In this document: positions 9,392 to 18,176 of the stretch, piece after piece
Layout: every line of letters begins with the position of its first letter
Numbering within the stretch: the stretch's first letter is position 1
Source of the DNA: Saccharicrinis sp963663905
GTDB lineage: Bacteria; Bacteroidota; Bacteroidia; Bacteroidales; Marinilabiliaceae
Reading direction: 5' to 3'
DNA length: 64,000 bases
Assembly: GCA_963663905.2 (NCBI GenBank)
Contig: OY760657.1
Coordinates: 3,348,001 to 3,412,000 of the forward strand
The notes under the pieces: generated by a model
What the model saw: the letters and a program-made list of their open reading frames with translations, nothing else
What the model was told of the DNA's origin: nothing
Databases searched by the model: none
Made by a program: the position numbers and the translations under genes

Positions 9392-9952
9392 TTACAACTC
9401 GGGAATCCAAGGAATTTCATTTACATTGAAATGTTTTGATAAATGTCGTGATAATACAAACAAATAGTCAGAAAGTCGATTCACATATCTGACTACCCAC
9501 GCATTTACTTCTAAAGTCTCTCCAACCTCTAAAATCCTTCGTTCTGCTCGTCTGCAAATTGTTCTTGAAATGTGACAATAACTAATACAAGGATGTCCTC
9601 CTGGTAAAACAAAATATTTTAATGGAGGCAATGCTTCTTCCATTTCGTCCATTGCTTTTTCCAACTCTTCAATCACAGAATCATCATAATTCATTTTATC
9701 CCGAAGATCTGCCACATTTGTATCGGTTGCCAAATAAGCTCCAACATCGAAAAGTCGTTTTTGAATTTTAATTAACTGTTCCGAACTTTGATCATCTATT
9801 TCAAAAGATCTTATCATTCCGATAAAACTATTTAATTCATCAACAGTACCATATGCTTCTAATCTAACATCGTTTTTAGGAACACGCGTTCCTCCAATTA
9901 AACTAGTTCTTCCTCTATCTCCTGTTTTGGTATATACTACACTTTTTGCCAT
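9392..9952 (-). CDS. Cob(I)alamin adenosyltransferase, PduO type
   Basis: This enzyme transfers the adenosyl group of ATP to reduced cobalamin to make coenzyme B12. The 186 residues match the family. The N-terminal ATP motif is visible as YTKTGDRGRTSLIGG, followed by the family markers EAYGTVDELNSFIG and, near the C-terminus, ISRTICRRAERR and VNRLSDYLFVLSR. No corrinoid pathway gene is adjacent, so it probably serves salvage or supply for B12-dependent enzymes elsewhere. Confidence 0.95.
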   Translation of the reverse strand: MAKSVVYTKTGDRGRTSLIGGTRVPKNDVRLEAYGTVDELNSFIGMIRSFEIDDQSSEQLIKIQKRLFDVGAYLATDTNVADLRDKMNYDDSVIEELEKAMDEMEEALPPLKYFVLPGGHPCISYCHISRTICRRAERRILEVGETLEVNAWVVRYVNRLSDYLFVLSRHLSKHFNVNEIPWIPEL

Positions 9953-10012
9953 CTATTAATTATTTTATTGCAGGTGAAACATACTTTGTTATAAAAAGTT
10001 CGTATCTCCATA

Positions 10013-10723
10013 TCAATTCTGCGCTAATAAAACATTTTCATTCACCATATCTGACTCTATGTGTCCATCTTTTAATCTTATGATGCGATGAGCATGTTGA
10101 GCTATATCTTCTTCATGCGTTACAAGGATAATTGTATTTCCCATTGCATGGATATTCTGAAACAGATTCATGATATCAACCGAAGTTTTTGAATCTAAAT
10201 TACCAGTTGGTTCATCTGCCAGAATAATGGAGGGATTATTTATTAAAGCTCTGGCAACAGCAACACGTTGCCTCTGCCCTCCTGATAGCTCATTAGGCTT
10301 ATGTAAAGCTCTATCTTCGAGTCCCACTTTTTTTATAGCCTCTTCTCCCCTCTGCAGCCTTTCTTGCTTTGAAACTCCGGCATATATTAAAGGAAGCATT
10401 GTATTTTCAATGGCAGAATATCGTGGCAATAAATTAAAAGTTTGAAAAACAAAACCGATTTCTTTATTACGAATATCTGCCAATTGATCATCACTTAAAT
10501 GACTTACATTATTTCCATTTAAAATGTATGTTCCTCCCGTGGGCGAGTCCAGGGCACCAATTACATTCATTAAAGTAGATTTACCGGATCCTGATGGCCC
10601 CATAATGGCAACATATTCTCCTTTTTTAATTTGTAAATCAACACCTCTTAAGGCTTTAACTACTTGAGTCCCTACTTGATAAAACTTTGTAATCCCCTGT
10701 ATTTCAATTACATTTTCAGTCAT
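10013..10723 (-). CDS. ABC transporter ATPase of the LolD/MacB type
   Basis: Cytosolic ATPase of a type VII (MacB/LolCDE-like) ABC transporter. Walker A is GPSGSGKST, the Q-loop lies in FVFQTFNLLPRYSA, the signature is LSGGQRQRVAVARAL, Walker B is ILADEPTGNLDS, and the switch His is in VTHEED. The frame could extend to a TTG at 10747, but that codon lies inside a TATCTTTG promoter box (10745-10752), so I use the ATG at 10723 (MTENVIEI, 236 residues). No permease is adjacent. Substrate is unknown; lipoprotein release, antimicrobial efflux and FtsEX-like roles all use this ATPase class. Confidence 0.9.
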   Translation of the reverse strand: MTENVIEIQGITKFYQVGTQVVKALRGVDLQIKKGEYVAIMGPSGSGKSTLMNVIGALDSPTGGTYILNGNNVSHLSDDQLADIRNKEIGFVFQTFNLLPRYSAIENTMLPLIYAGVSKQERLQRGEEAIKKVGLEDRALHKPNELSGGQRQRVAVARALINNPSIILADEPTGNLDSKTSVDIMNLFQNIHAMGNTIILVTHEEDIAQHAHRIIRLKDGHIESDMVNENVLLAQN

Positions 10724-10744
10724 AGCTGATATATTTGGTTTAAA

Positions 10745-10776
10745 CAAAGATAATTTTTTACAGGTTCTTTTACCAA
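10745..10776 (-). promoter_or_regulatory. Promoter of the LolD/MacB-type ATPase gene
   Basis: On the minus strand TTG (10774-10776), a 21-nt spacer, then TATCTTTG (10752 down to 10745). The leader to the ATG at 10723 would be about 15 nt. Confidence 0.55.
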
Positions 10777-10789
10777 TACAGGAGAAATA

Positions 10790-11581
10790 TTATGGCCACT
10801 TTACAATATAATGTTGTTTTAATACATTTTTATCAATTATGGCTATTCCAAAACGGAACAAATCGAATGATATAGAAACTCTTTTATTTTGTACAATTTT
10901 ATTCCAGGCTTCATCCATACCTTTTGACCAATGAATATCATCAAATATAAATAATGCAGATTTAGATGCTTTATTTAAACACATCTCAAAATACTTTAAG
11001 GTCGCATTGTAATCATGATGACCATCGAAATAAACCATATCAACCTCAGATAAATCATTTAAGGCCTCTGGCAACTGCGATTCAAAACTTCCAACCAACT
11101 GTTTTACATTAGTTAAACCTGCTTTTTTAAATGTTTCCCTGGCAATAACCGATATATTTGGACATCCTTCAATTGTATATACTTGTGAACTGGAATTCTG
11201 CATGGCCAGATAAAGTGTCCCTATTCCAAGAGATGTTCCAAGTTCTATGATTTTTTTAGACTTAAATTCTTCAATTAACCTTGATATTAGCTCCCCCTGA
11301 CTTTTAGGAGTTGAATTGTATTTAATAAGGTCTTTTATCTTTCTTGAATTATCTGCAAACTTCTTAGATCCCGAACCCAGGTCTTTAACAATTACTTTAT
11401 CATTACTATTTAAAAGTTCTTGCCTTATTTGATCTATTTCTTCAAAATGATAATAAGGATGCTTGTCATAAAAAATATGACGAACCAAATCAAATGCAAA
11501 AGGGGGATGAATTCTATGACCTTTTTTATACTTAGCAACTTTCTTATACTTTAGAAAAGCCTTTATCTGAAACCAATTCAC
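10790..11581 (-). CDS. Class I SAM-dependent O-methyltransferase
   Basis: A 263-residue cytosolic methyltransferase. The SAM-binding glycine motif is in KKIIELGTSLGIGTLYLA, and the metal or substrate acidic motif is in DMVYFDGHHDYNATLKYFE, followed by LFIFDDIHWSKGMDEAW. This is the layout of the O-methyltransferase family 3/24 in Bacteroidota. The acceptor is not predictable. A TATATTTG box at 11595-11602 (minus) sits just upstream of the ATG at 11581, which supports this start and a very short leader. Confidence 0.85.
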   Translation of the reverse strand: MNWFQIKAFLKYKKVAKYKKGHRIHPPFAFDLVRHIFYDKHPYYHFEEIDQIRQELLNSNDKVIVKDLGSGSKKFADNSRKIKDLIKYNSTPKSQGELISRLIEEFKSKKIIELGTSLGIGTLYLAMQNSSSQVYTIEGCPNISVIARETFKKAGLTNVKQLVGSFESQLPEALNDLSEVDMVYFDGHHDYNATLKYFEMCLNKASKSALFIFDDIHWSKGMDEAWNKIVQNKRVSISFDLFRFGIAIIDKNVLKQHYIVKWP

Positions 11582-11594
11582 TTTATTTTTTTTG

Positions 11595-11628
11595 CAAATA
11601 TAAGAATTACATCAACTAAATAATTCAA
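11595..11628 (-). promoter_or_regulatory. Promoter of the O-methyltransferase gene
   Basis: TATATTTG (minus, 11602 to 11595), with TTG (11628 to 11626) 23 nt upstream. Confidence 0.5.
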
Positions 11629-11642
11629 TATAAAACAAACAT

Positions 11643-11671
11643 GATAACTACAAGTGGTTATTATAGTTATC
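11643..11671. repeat. Inverted repeat in the gap between divergent genes
   Basis: GATAACTA (11643-11650) is the reverse complement of TAGTTATC (11664-11671), with a 13-nt spacer. It lies about 50-60 nt outside the O-methyltransferase promoter. It could be a regulator site or chance in AT-rich DNA. Confidence 0.35.
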
Positions 11672-11802
11672 AAAAAGCTTTCATACAATAATTTCCTTGC
11701 CTATACACAGAAAACATCTGTTAAAACTTAAATTAATTTATGGCTATCTAACTCGCCCACAATAAATATAAACGCTCTCTATTAATAGATTCTATTTATC
11801 TA

Positions 11803-11834
11803 TTTGATTTATATTGGCACATATACCATCTTTG
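11803..11834 (+). promoter_or_regulatory. Promoter of dps
   Basis: TTTG at 11803-11806, a 20-nt spacer, then CATCTTTG at 11827-11834 (one mismatch to TAnnTTTG). The coding start is at 11877. Confidence 0.5.
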
Positions 11835-11876
11835 TAATAGAAAATTAAAACAGTAAACAATTAAAAATTTAACAAT

Positions 11877-12344
11877 ATGAAAAACTTAATAGGATTAGAA
11901 CAAGAAAAAGTAAATGTTTTAGCAGAAAAATTAAATATTCTTTTAGCAAACTACCAGTTATTCTACCAGAATTTAAGAGGGTTCCATTGGAACATTAAAG
12001 GACGTGATTTTTTTGAATTACATGCCAAATTTGAAGAGTATTATGATGATGCAGTATTGAAAATTGACGAAGTAGCAGAAAGGATTTTGACTCTTGAGGC
12101 TGAACCTTTGCACACTTTTACAGATTATCTAAATACGTCTTCAATTAAAGAATCAAAAGGAGTAAATAGTGGTGTAGAAGCAACCAAAACCATTGTTAAT
12201 AATTTTTCAACTTTAATACAAATTGAAAGAGAAATATTATCACTTGCAAGTGATGCTGAGGATGAAGGAACAGTTAGTTTAATGAGTGATTATATTTCAG
12301 AAACAGAAAAAACATTATGGATGTTGAATTCTTATCTAAAATAA
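11877..12344 (+). CDS. dps: Dps-family ferritin-like DNA-protection protein
   Basis: A 155-residue four-helix-bundle protein. Dps dodecamers oxidise and store iron with peroxide, protecting DNA. The family pattern is clear: YQNLRGFHWNIKGRDFFELHAKFEEYYDD supplies the ferroxidase His and the acidic helix, and KIDEVAERILTLEAEPLHTFTDYL continues the bundle. Length is normal. It has its own promoter and terminator, so it is a single-gene unit. Oxidative-stress control is expected from the family, but I see no operator I can name. Confidence 0.95.
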   Translation: MKNLIGLEQEKVNVLAEKLNILLANYQLFYQNLRGFHWNIKGRDFFELHAKFEEYYDDAVLKIDEVAERILTLEAEPLHTFTDYLNTSSIKESKGVNSGVEATKTIVNNFSTLIQIEREILSLASDAEDEGTVSLMSDYISETEKTLWMLNSYLK

Positions 12345-12368
12345 AATAGAATAGCCATTTGTCTTTGT

Positions 12369-12406
12369 AAGTCCGTATTAAATTATAATTAATACGGACT
12401 TTTTTG
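12369..12406 (+). terminator. Terminator of dps
   Basis: AAGTCCGTATTA (12369-12380) pairs with TAATACGGACTT (12390-12401), followed by T residues. Confidence 0.85.
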
Positions 12407-12422
12407 GTTTAAATAATAAAAC

Positions 12423-12430
12423 TATTTTTG
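12423..12430 (+). promoter_or_regulatory. Possible -7 box for purT
   Basis: TATTTTTG matches TAnnTTTG. The nearest upstream TTG gives only a 16-nt spacer. The leader to 12525 would be close to 90 nt, so this is tentative. Confidence 0.3.
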
Positions 12431-12524
12431 TGCCTTAATTTATTAAAGACTAGTTTAAAACATACGATAATTATACCACCAAACAGGTTATTAAACTAAT
12501 TATCAAATAATTTACCAATTTACA

Positions 12525-13721
12525 ATGAACACTGTATCAAAAACCTCCATTGGCACACCTTTATCTCCTACCTCTACTAAAGTTATTATGTTGGGATCGG
12601 GCGAGTTAGGAAAAGAAGTAGTAATTGAATTTCAACGTTATGGTGTTGAAGTTATTGCCATTGATAAATACGAGAATGCCCCAGCCATGCAAGTAGCCCA
12701 TAAAAGCTATGTAGTATCGATGCTTGATGGAGAATCATTAGCAAAAATTATTCGAGAAGAAAAACCTGACTATATTATTCCTGAAGTAGAAGCCATTGCA
12801 ACCGATACATTAATTGAACTTGAAAAAGAAGGTTTTAATGTTATACCAACCGCAAATGCTACAAAACTAACAATGAACAGAGAAGGCATAAGAACTTTAG
12901 CTGCAGAAGAGCTTGGTTTAAAAACTTCTCCTTACAAATTTGCAGGAACAAAAGAAGAATTTGAAGCTGCAATCAAGGAAATCGGTTGTCCTTGTGTGGT
13001 TAAGCCTATAATGAGCTCTTCAGGTAAAGGACAAAGTGTAGTAAAAAGCGAGGCAGATATTGACTATGCATGGAATTATGCATTGGAAGGTGCCAGAGGA
13101 AATAGCGACAGAGTGATTGTGGAAGGTTTTGTCGATTTTGATTATGAAATTACTTTATTAACTATTAGTCATGTTAGTGGTGTTTCATTTTGTGCACCAA
13201 TTGGTCACAGACAGGAAGGTGGAGACTATCAGGAATCATGGCAGCCTCAGGCTATGAGCGAGAAAGCACTAAAAGATGCTGAATACATTGCAGAAAAAGT
13301 TGTTAAAGCTCTTGGAGGAAGAGGCTTGTTTGGAGTAGAATTCTTTATTAAAGGTGACACTGTTTACTTTAGTGAGCTATCTCCACGACCACACGATACT
13401 GGTATGGTAACCATGATTTCTCAGGATTTAAGTGAATTTGCATTACACGTCAGAGCGATTCTGGGATTACCAATTCCTAATATTGTACAACATGGTCCTG
13501 CTGCAAGTAGCGTAATTATGGTAAAAGGAAATTCTAATCAGGTATCATTTAGCGGCATAGAAAATGCACTTTCAGATCCGGATACTCAATTGCGTTTATT
13601 TGGAAAACCAGAAGTACAAGGAGAAAGAAGAATGGGTGTTTGTTTGGCAAGAGCAAATTCAGTAGAAGAAGCAAGAGAAAAAGCAAATAAAGCAAGTGCT
13701 TCTGTTATAGTTAAACTATAA
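12525..13721 (+). CDS. purT: Formate-dependent phosphoribosylglycinamide formyltransferase
   Basis: PurT makes formyl-GAR from GAR, formate and ATP, the folate-independent route for purine step three. The 398 residues have ATP-grasp organisation: an N-terminal nucleotide-binding fold (KVIMLGSGELGKEVVIEFQRYGVEVIAIDKY), a central ATP-grasp (CPCVVKPIMSSSGKGQS), and metal-binding residues in GLFGVEFFIKGDTVYFSELSPRPHDTG. All family markers are intact. Monocistronic, with a strong terminator. Confidence 0.97.
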   Translation: MNTVSKTSIGTPLSPTSTKVIMLGSGELGKEVVIEFQRYGVEVIAIDKYENAPAMQVAHKSYVVSMLDGESLAKIIREEKPDYIIPEVEAIATDTLIELEKEGFNVIPTANATKLTMNREGIRTLAAEELGLKTSPYKFAGTKEEFEAAIKEIGCPCVVKPIMSSSGKGQSVVKSEADIDYAWNYALEGARGNSDRVIVEGFVDFDYEITLLTISHVSGVSFCAPIGHRQEGGDYQESWQPQAMSEKALKDAEYIAEKVVKALGGRGLFGVEFFIKGDTVYFSELSPRPHDTGMVTMISQDLSEFALHVRAILGLPIPNIVQHGPAASSVIMVKGNSNQVSFSGIENALSDPDTQLRLFGKPEVQGERRMGVCLARANSVEEAREKANKASASVIVKL

Positions 13722-13742
13722 TAGCACTATTTTAAAATATAA

Positions 13743-13780
13743 AAAAGCTCTGAAAGTTAGAATATCTTTCAGAGCTTTTT
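13743..13780 (+). terminator. Terminator of purT
   Basis: AAAAGCTCTGAAAG (13743-13756) pairs with CTTTCAGAGCTTTT (13766-13779). Confidence 0.87.
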
Positions 13781-13822
13781 AGTTTTAGCAGATTTTCAAA
13801 TATAGATCAGTATTTTTGATGC

Positions 13823-13853
13823 TTGCAACATAAATTACAATCTACTATTTTTG
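13823..13853 (+). promoter_or_regulatory. Promoter of recG
   Basis: TTG at 13823-13825, a 20-nt spacer, then TATTTTTG at 13846-13853. The recG ATG is at 13870. A second TATTTTTG at 13811-13818 could act as an alternative box. Confidence 0.55.
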
Positions 13854-13869
13854 AGCATCTATTTTATTA

Positions 13870-15969
13870 ATGTCGGATTTAGCTACAAGAGATATAACCT
13901 ATTTACCTGGAGTTGGCCCCAAAAAAGCTGACTTGCTGCGAAATGAATTAAAAATTCAATCGTATGAGGATTTGTTATATCATTTTCCTTACAAATACAT
14001 TGACCGTAGCAGAACCTACAAAATCAGAGAGATTGACAACACAGCATCTCATATTCAACTTAAGGGAAAGATAGTAGGTTTAAATACTGTAGGATCCGGA
14101 AAATCACAACGCTTAGTTGCTAAGTTTGCTGATAACACCGGAGTCATTGAACTTGTCTGGTTTAAATTTATCAAACAGATAAAATCAGGATTAGATCCAA
14201 ATGTAGAGTATGTTATTTTTGGGAAACCAAGTAAATTCAACAGTACATACAACATTGTTCATCCTGAGATGGAAAAAGTTGATCCGGGTAAACCTAAAAT
14301 AGTTTCAGGATTACAAGCTTTTTACCATACCACCGAAAAGATGAAAAATAATTATGTGAGTTCTAAAGCCATCCAAAAGATGCAACAGAACATTTTTCTT
14401 TCTTTTCAAGGATCTATATCTGAAACTTTGCCTGCATATCTAATACAGCAATATAAATTAATGATATTAGATCAGGCTCTTAGAACTGTTCATTTCCCAA
14501 GAAATAGTCAGGAATTACAACAGGCCCAATTCAGATTAAAATTTGAAGAGCTATTCTATATTCAACTAAATATCTTACGGTTAAAAAATCAACGAACCAG
14601 AAATATCAAAGGACATATATTTTCAACCGTAGGAGATTATTTTAATCACTTCTTTTATAACAACTTGCCTTTTGAACTTACCAATGCTCAAAAAAGAGTT
14701 ATAAAAGAAATACGAAATGATGTAGGTTCAGGAAGACAGCTAAACAGACTTTTACAAGGTGATGTTGGAAGTGGAAAAACCATGGTTGCTTTAATGGTGA
14801 TGCTTATTGCTTTGGACAATAATTATCAGGCCTGTTTAATGGCGCCAACAGAGATTCTGGCAACCCAGCATTACGAATCCATCATGTCATTACTAAATGG
14901 AATGGATTTAAATGTTAAACTCCTGACCGGCTCAACAAAAAAGAAAGAACGGGAACTTATTCATTCTGAATTACAATCAGGCGAGTTACAAATTTTGATT
15001 GGAACACATGCTCTTCTTGAAGATGCAGTGCAATTTAATGATCTGGGAATGGTTATCATTGATGAGCAACACCGTTTTGGTGTGGCCCAAAGAGCTAAAC
15101 TTTGGAAAAAGAACGATATTCCTCCTCATGTTTTAGTAATGACAGCCACTCCTATCCCACGTACTTTAGCAATGACTGTATATGGAGATCTTGATGTATC
15201 TGTAATTGATGAACTTCCTCCGGGCAGAAAGCCAATTGAAACAAAACATTATTTTCATAACCGAAGAAATAACTTAAATAAGTTTATTAAATCCGAAATT
15301 GAAAAAGGTCGACAGATATATGTTGTATATCCTTTAATTGAGGAATCAGAAAAAATGGACTTTAAAAATCTGGCAGAAGGTTTTGAATACATGCAATCTG
15401 CTTTTCCTGAATACAAAACTACCATGATTCATGGAAAAATGAAACCAGCAGAAAAAGATGCTGCCATGCAGGAATTTGCTAGTGGAAATGCTCAAATATT
15501 GGTTGCAACAACAGTTATTGAAGTAGGAGTTAATGTTCCGAATGCTTCTGTAATAATTATAGAAAGTGCCGAAAGATTTGGTCTATCTCAGCTTCACCAA
15601 TTAAGAGGACGTGTAGGTAGAGGTGCAGAACAAAGTTATTGCATTCTTATGACCGGACATAAATTAGGTGAGGACACTAAGAAAAGAATGAACATCATGG
15701 TTGACTCAAATGATGGTTTTGAGATTGCTGAGGCTGACATGAAATTGCGTGGACCCGGAGATTTAGAGGGAACACAACAAAGTGGTCTTCCTTTTGAATT
15801 AAAGATTGCAAATATAACAAGAGACTCTCAACTGCTTCAACACGCAAGAAACGTAGCCAATGCTATTCTGGATAACGACCCTACACTAGAAAAATCAGAG
15901 AACCAGATTTTAAACCGTCAACTTACCAAGTTGGCTCGTCAGAAAATGAATTGGAGTATGATTAGTTAA
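13870..15969 (+). CDS. recG: ATP-dependent DNA helicase RecG
   Basis: RecG regresses stalled replication forks and branch-migrates recombination intermediates. The 699 residues match the family. An N-terminal helix-hairpin region (YLPGVGPKKADLL) precedes the OB wedge domain (about 60-150). Helicase motifs are present: Walker A GDVGSGKT at about 297, DEQH at about 398, MTATPIPRTL, then the C-terminal lobe with IEVGVNVPNAS and QLRGRVGRG. The start follows a good promoter. The following 270 nt up to the antiporter contain no convincing gene. Confidence 0.97.
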   Translation: MSDLATRDITYLPGVGPKKADLLRNELKIQSYEDLLYHFPYKYIDRSRTYKIREIDNTASHIQLKGKIVGLNTVGSGKSQRLVAKFADNTGVIELVWFKFIKQIKSGLDPNVEYVIFGKPSKFNSTYNIVHPEMEKVDPGKPKIVSGLQAFYHTTEKMKNNYVSSKAIQKMQQNIFLSFQGSISETLPAYLIQQYKLMILDQALRTVHFPRNSQELQQAQFRLKFEELFYIQLNILRLKNQRTRNIKGHIFSTVGDYFNHFFYNNLPFELTNAQKRVIKEIRNDVGSGRQLNRLLQGDVGSGKTMVALMVMLIALDNNYQACLMAPTEILATQHYESIMSLLNGMDLNVKLLTGSTKKKERELIHSELQSGELQILIGTHALLEDAVQFNDLGMVIIDEQHRFGVAQRAKLWKKNDIPPHVLVMTATPIPRTLAMTVYGDLDVSVIDELPPGRKPIETKHYFHNRRNNLNKFIKSEIEKGRQIYVVYPLIEESEKMDFKNLAEGFEYMQSAFPEYKTTMIHGKMKPAEKDAAMQEFASGNAQILVATTVIEVGVNVPNASVIIIESAERFGLSQLHQLRGRVGRGAEQSYCILMTGHKLGEDTKKRMNIMVDSNDGFEIAEADMKLRGPGDLEGTQQSGLPFELKIANITRDSQLLQHARNVANAILDNDPTLEKSENQILNRQLTKLARQKMNWSMIS

Positions 15970-16266
15970 ACAATCTACAGTTAATAGATGGAAAAAAAAG
16001 CATGAAGACAAGTAAGATTTACTTTCAATTTGATAAAGTCTAAGTTCTGAATGATTATAATGAAAATTATCGCTACACTCAACACAAAAATAATTAATTT
16101 ATAATCCACTAATCTCAGTACTTCAGACCTTTTGGTTGTCAGGCTACAGAAAAAAAAACATAAATTCATCTGCTTCTCTATTTAAGCTTTCCACATTATC
16201 TTTTCAATTAACAAATTTTATTTTTCTACAGTTAAATAATTGCAGTATCTTTTGATTCAATTGAAC

Positions 16267-17472
16267 ATGAATCCAATGATATTTGCCGCTGTACATATAG
16301 ATCCTTTATTTTCCAAATTTGTAATACTTTCATGCATAGTGATTGTTATAGGATTTTTATTGCGACTACTTAAGCAGCCCTCAATGATATCCTATATAAT
16401 TGTAGGAATTTTAGTTGGTCCTTATGGTATGGGCTATATAACGGACGAAGCGTTAATTTCAAACCTTGGATCTTTAGGTCTTGTACTTCTATTATTTTTT
16501 ATAGGAATGGAAATAAGACTACCTCAATTACTGAATAACTGGAAGGTTTCCATTATTGGTACATTGATGCAAGTTTTCATCAGTCTGTTTATCATTTGGT
16601 TATTAGGCTTTTATTTCAAATGGAATACAAGCCAGGTTATTGTATTTGGATTTGTTATCAGTCTTAGCAGCACTGCTGTCATCGTTAAGATTCTTCAGGA
16701 AAGAGATGAAATCAATAGCAAAGCAGGACAATATGCCTTAGGAATATTGATTGCCCAGGATATATTAATTGTTCCGATGCTTATATTTTTAGGTTATTTA
16801 GGAGGACACAGACCTGATAAAATAGAACTTATAAAGCAAATTACCGGTGGTATACTAATTATTGGTATGATGATTTTTTTGCTAAAAAAGAAAGAAATAA
16901 AACTTCCATTTCAGAAGTACATTAGCAAAGATCATGAAATGCAGGTATTTGTTGCATTTTCATTATGCTTTGGTTTCTCAACTTTGTCAGCCTTTTTTCA
17001 ATTATCAGCTGCACTTGGTGCATTTATAGCAGGTATATTAATTTCTGCAACAAAATCTACAGAGTGGGTTCACAATAGTTTATCTGCATTTAAGGTTTTA
17101 TTTGTAGCCTTATTTTTCATATCAATTGGTATGATAATAGATTTAAACTTTTTAAAAGAAAATCTTATTACCATAGTCACATTATTGGTGGTTGTATTTA
17201 TCCTAAATAGTATCATCAACATCTCAATAATTCGTTTCTTCTGTAAGGATTGGAAAATAAGTTTGTACGTAAGTGCACTTCTATCTCAAATAGGAGAATT
17301 TAGTTTTATTTTAGCAGCAACCGGGTATCAAAGTGGAATTATCAAAGACTATTCCTATCAAATTACGATTAGCACAATCGCTTTAACATTATTATTTAGT
17401 CCATTATGGATAAATTTTGTTAAAATGATATCAAATCGCGTACATGTGTCCGCACACACAGAGAAAACTTAG
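16267..17472 (+). CDS. Kef-type CPA2 cation:proton antiporter
   Basis: A polytopic inner-membrane protein of about 401 residues with some twelve hydrophobic segments and the CPA2 exchanger fold. LLRLLKQPSMISYIIVGILVGPYGMGYI is the classic first conserved region, GLVLLLFFIGMEI the second, and IAQDILIVPML carries the transport aspartate. There is no C-terminal RCK/TrkA domain, so it is the short form. K+ or Na+ for H+ exchange is expected; specificity is not visible. The frame can start at a TTG at 16240, but the ATG at 16267 is preferred because codons 1-9 of the long form overlap promoter-like sequence. Confidence 0.87.
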   Translation: MNPMIFAAVHIDPLFSKFVILSCIVIVIGFLLRLLKQPSMISYIIVGILVGPYGMGYITDEALISNLGSLGLVLLLFFIGMEIRLPQLLNNWKVSIIGTLMQVFISLFIIWLLGFYFKWNTSQVIVFGFVISLSSTAVIVKILQERDEINSKAGQYALGILIAQDILIVPMLIFLGYLGGHRPDKIELIKQITGGILIIGMMIFLLKKKEIKLPFQKYISKDHEMQVFVAFSLCFGFSTLSAFFQLSAALGAFIAGILISATKSTEWVHNSLSAFKVLFVALFFISIGMIIDLNFLKENLITIVTLLVVVFILNSIINISIIRFFCKDWKISLYVSALLSQIGEFSFILAATGYQSGIIKDYSYQITISTIALTLLFSPLWINFVKMISNRVHVSAHTEKT

Positions 17473-17709
17473 TATTTTTCGTTCAAATAATTAAAGAAAT
17501 TTTTCTTTATAACAACCAAACTATCAAGACATAACATGATATATTTCACTTTTTTTCACAGAATCAAAAAAAATTTTCTCTAATATTTTCAAAATTGCAA
17601 TCTCTACTTTACACTAATCATCAGGGTTTTGCAATGTAGAAATAGCAATTTTCTTTATTTATACCAATTACAAATAGCAAAATTGACTTTCACAAACTAC
17701 CTTATTAAT

Positions 17710-17717
17710 TACATTTG
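17710..17717 (+). promoter_or_regulatory. -7 box of the rseC-rnf operon
   Basis: TACATTTG matches TAnnTTTG, with a TTG at 17683-17685 (24-nt spacer, one longer than usual). The first coding start is at 17741. Confidence 0.5.
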
Positions 17718-17740
17718 TTCAGAATTTTCCCAGAAAAATC

Positions 17741-18160
17741 ATGTCGGAAGTAAGATTAGTAGAGCATACAGGATACGTCGAAGAGGTAAATTTGAATCAA
17801 GTAAAAGTTCGCATTATTAGCGAATCAGCTTGTGCTTCATGTCATGCAAAAGGTGCTTGCACCGCGGCAGACATGAAAGAAAAAGTTATTGACATTTTTA
17901 CCAATCAAAGTTCAGATTTTAAACCTGGACAGAAGGTTACTATTCAAGGCGAAAAGTCACTTGGATTGAGAGCTTCTCTATTAGCCTATATCTTTCCATT
18001 CATTATTGTTTTTGTGGTTTTGTTTATCAGTTACGCTATTACAAAAAACGAAGGAATTGCAGGAATGATCTCTTTAGCAATGCTGGTTCCATACTTTTTA
18101 GTAATCAAATACATATCTCCCCGATTACAGAAAACCTTTACGTTTAAAATAAAAGAGTAG
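17741..18160 (+). CDS. rseC: RseC-family membrane protein, first gene of the rnf operon
   Basis: A 139-residue protein of the RseC/MucC family. The N-terminal domain has a Cys cluster (CASCHAKGACTAADM) and is followed by two membrane helices at about 80-125. RseC proteins occur at the head of Rnf operons in many bacteria and have been linked to SoxR reduction in Escherichia coli, so a role in Rnf assembly or function is likely but not proven here. It ends 16 nt before rnfB and shares its promoter. Confidence 0.9.
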   Translation: MSEVRLVEHTGYVEEVNLNQVKVRIISESACASCHAKGACTAADMKEKVIDIFTNQSSDFKPGQKVTIQGEKSLGLRASLLAYIFPFIIVFVVLFISYAITKNEGIAGMISLAMLVPYFLVIKYISPRLQKTFTFKIKE

Positions 18161-18176
18161 AATTAAATCATATAAA

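Noticed and set aside
15981..16169. Minus-strand 62-residue frame with one hydrophobic segment in the gap between recG and the antiporter.
   Set aside because: No promoter, no lipobox or known family, and low-complexity Ile-rich composition expected of AT-rich DNA.
17629..17820. 63-residue frame overlapping the start of rseC.
   Set aside because: It runs into rseC in another frame and covers the rseC promoter box; no coding character.
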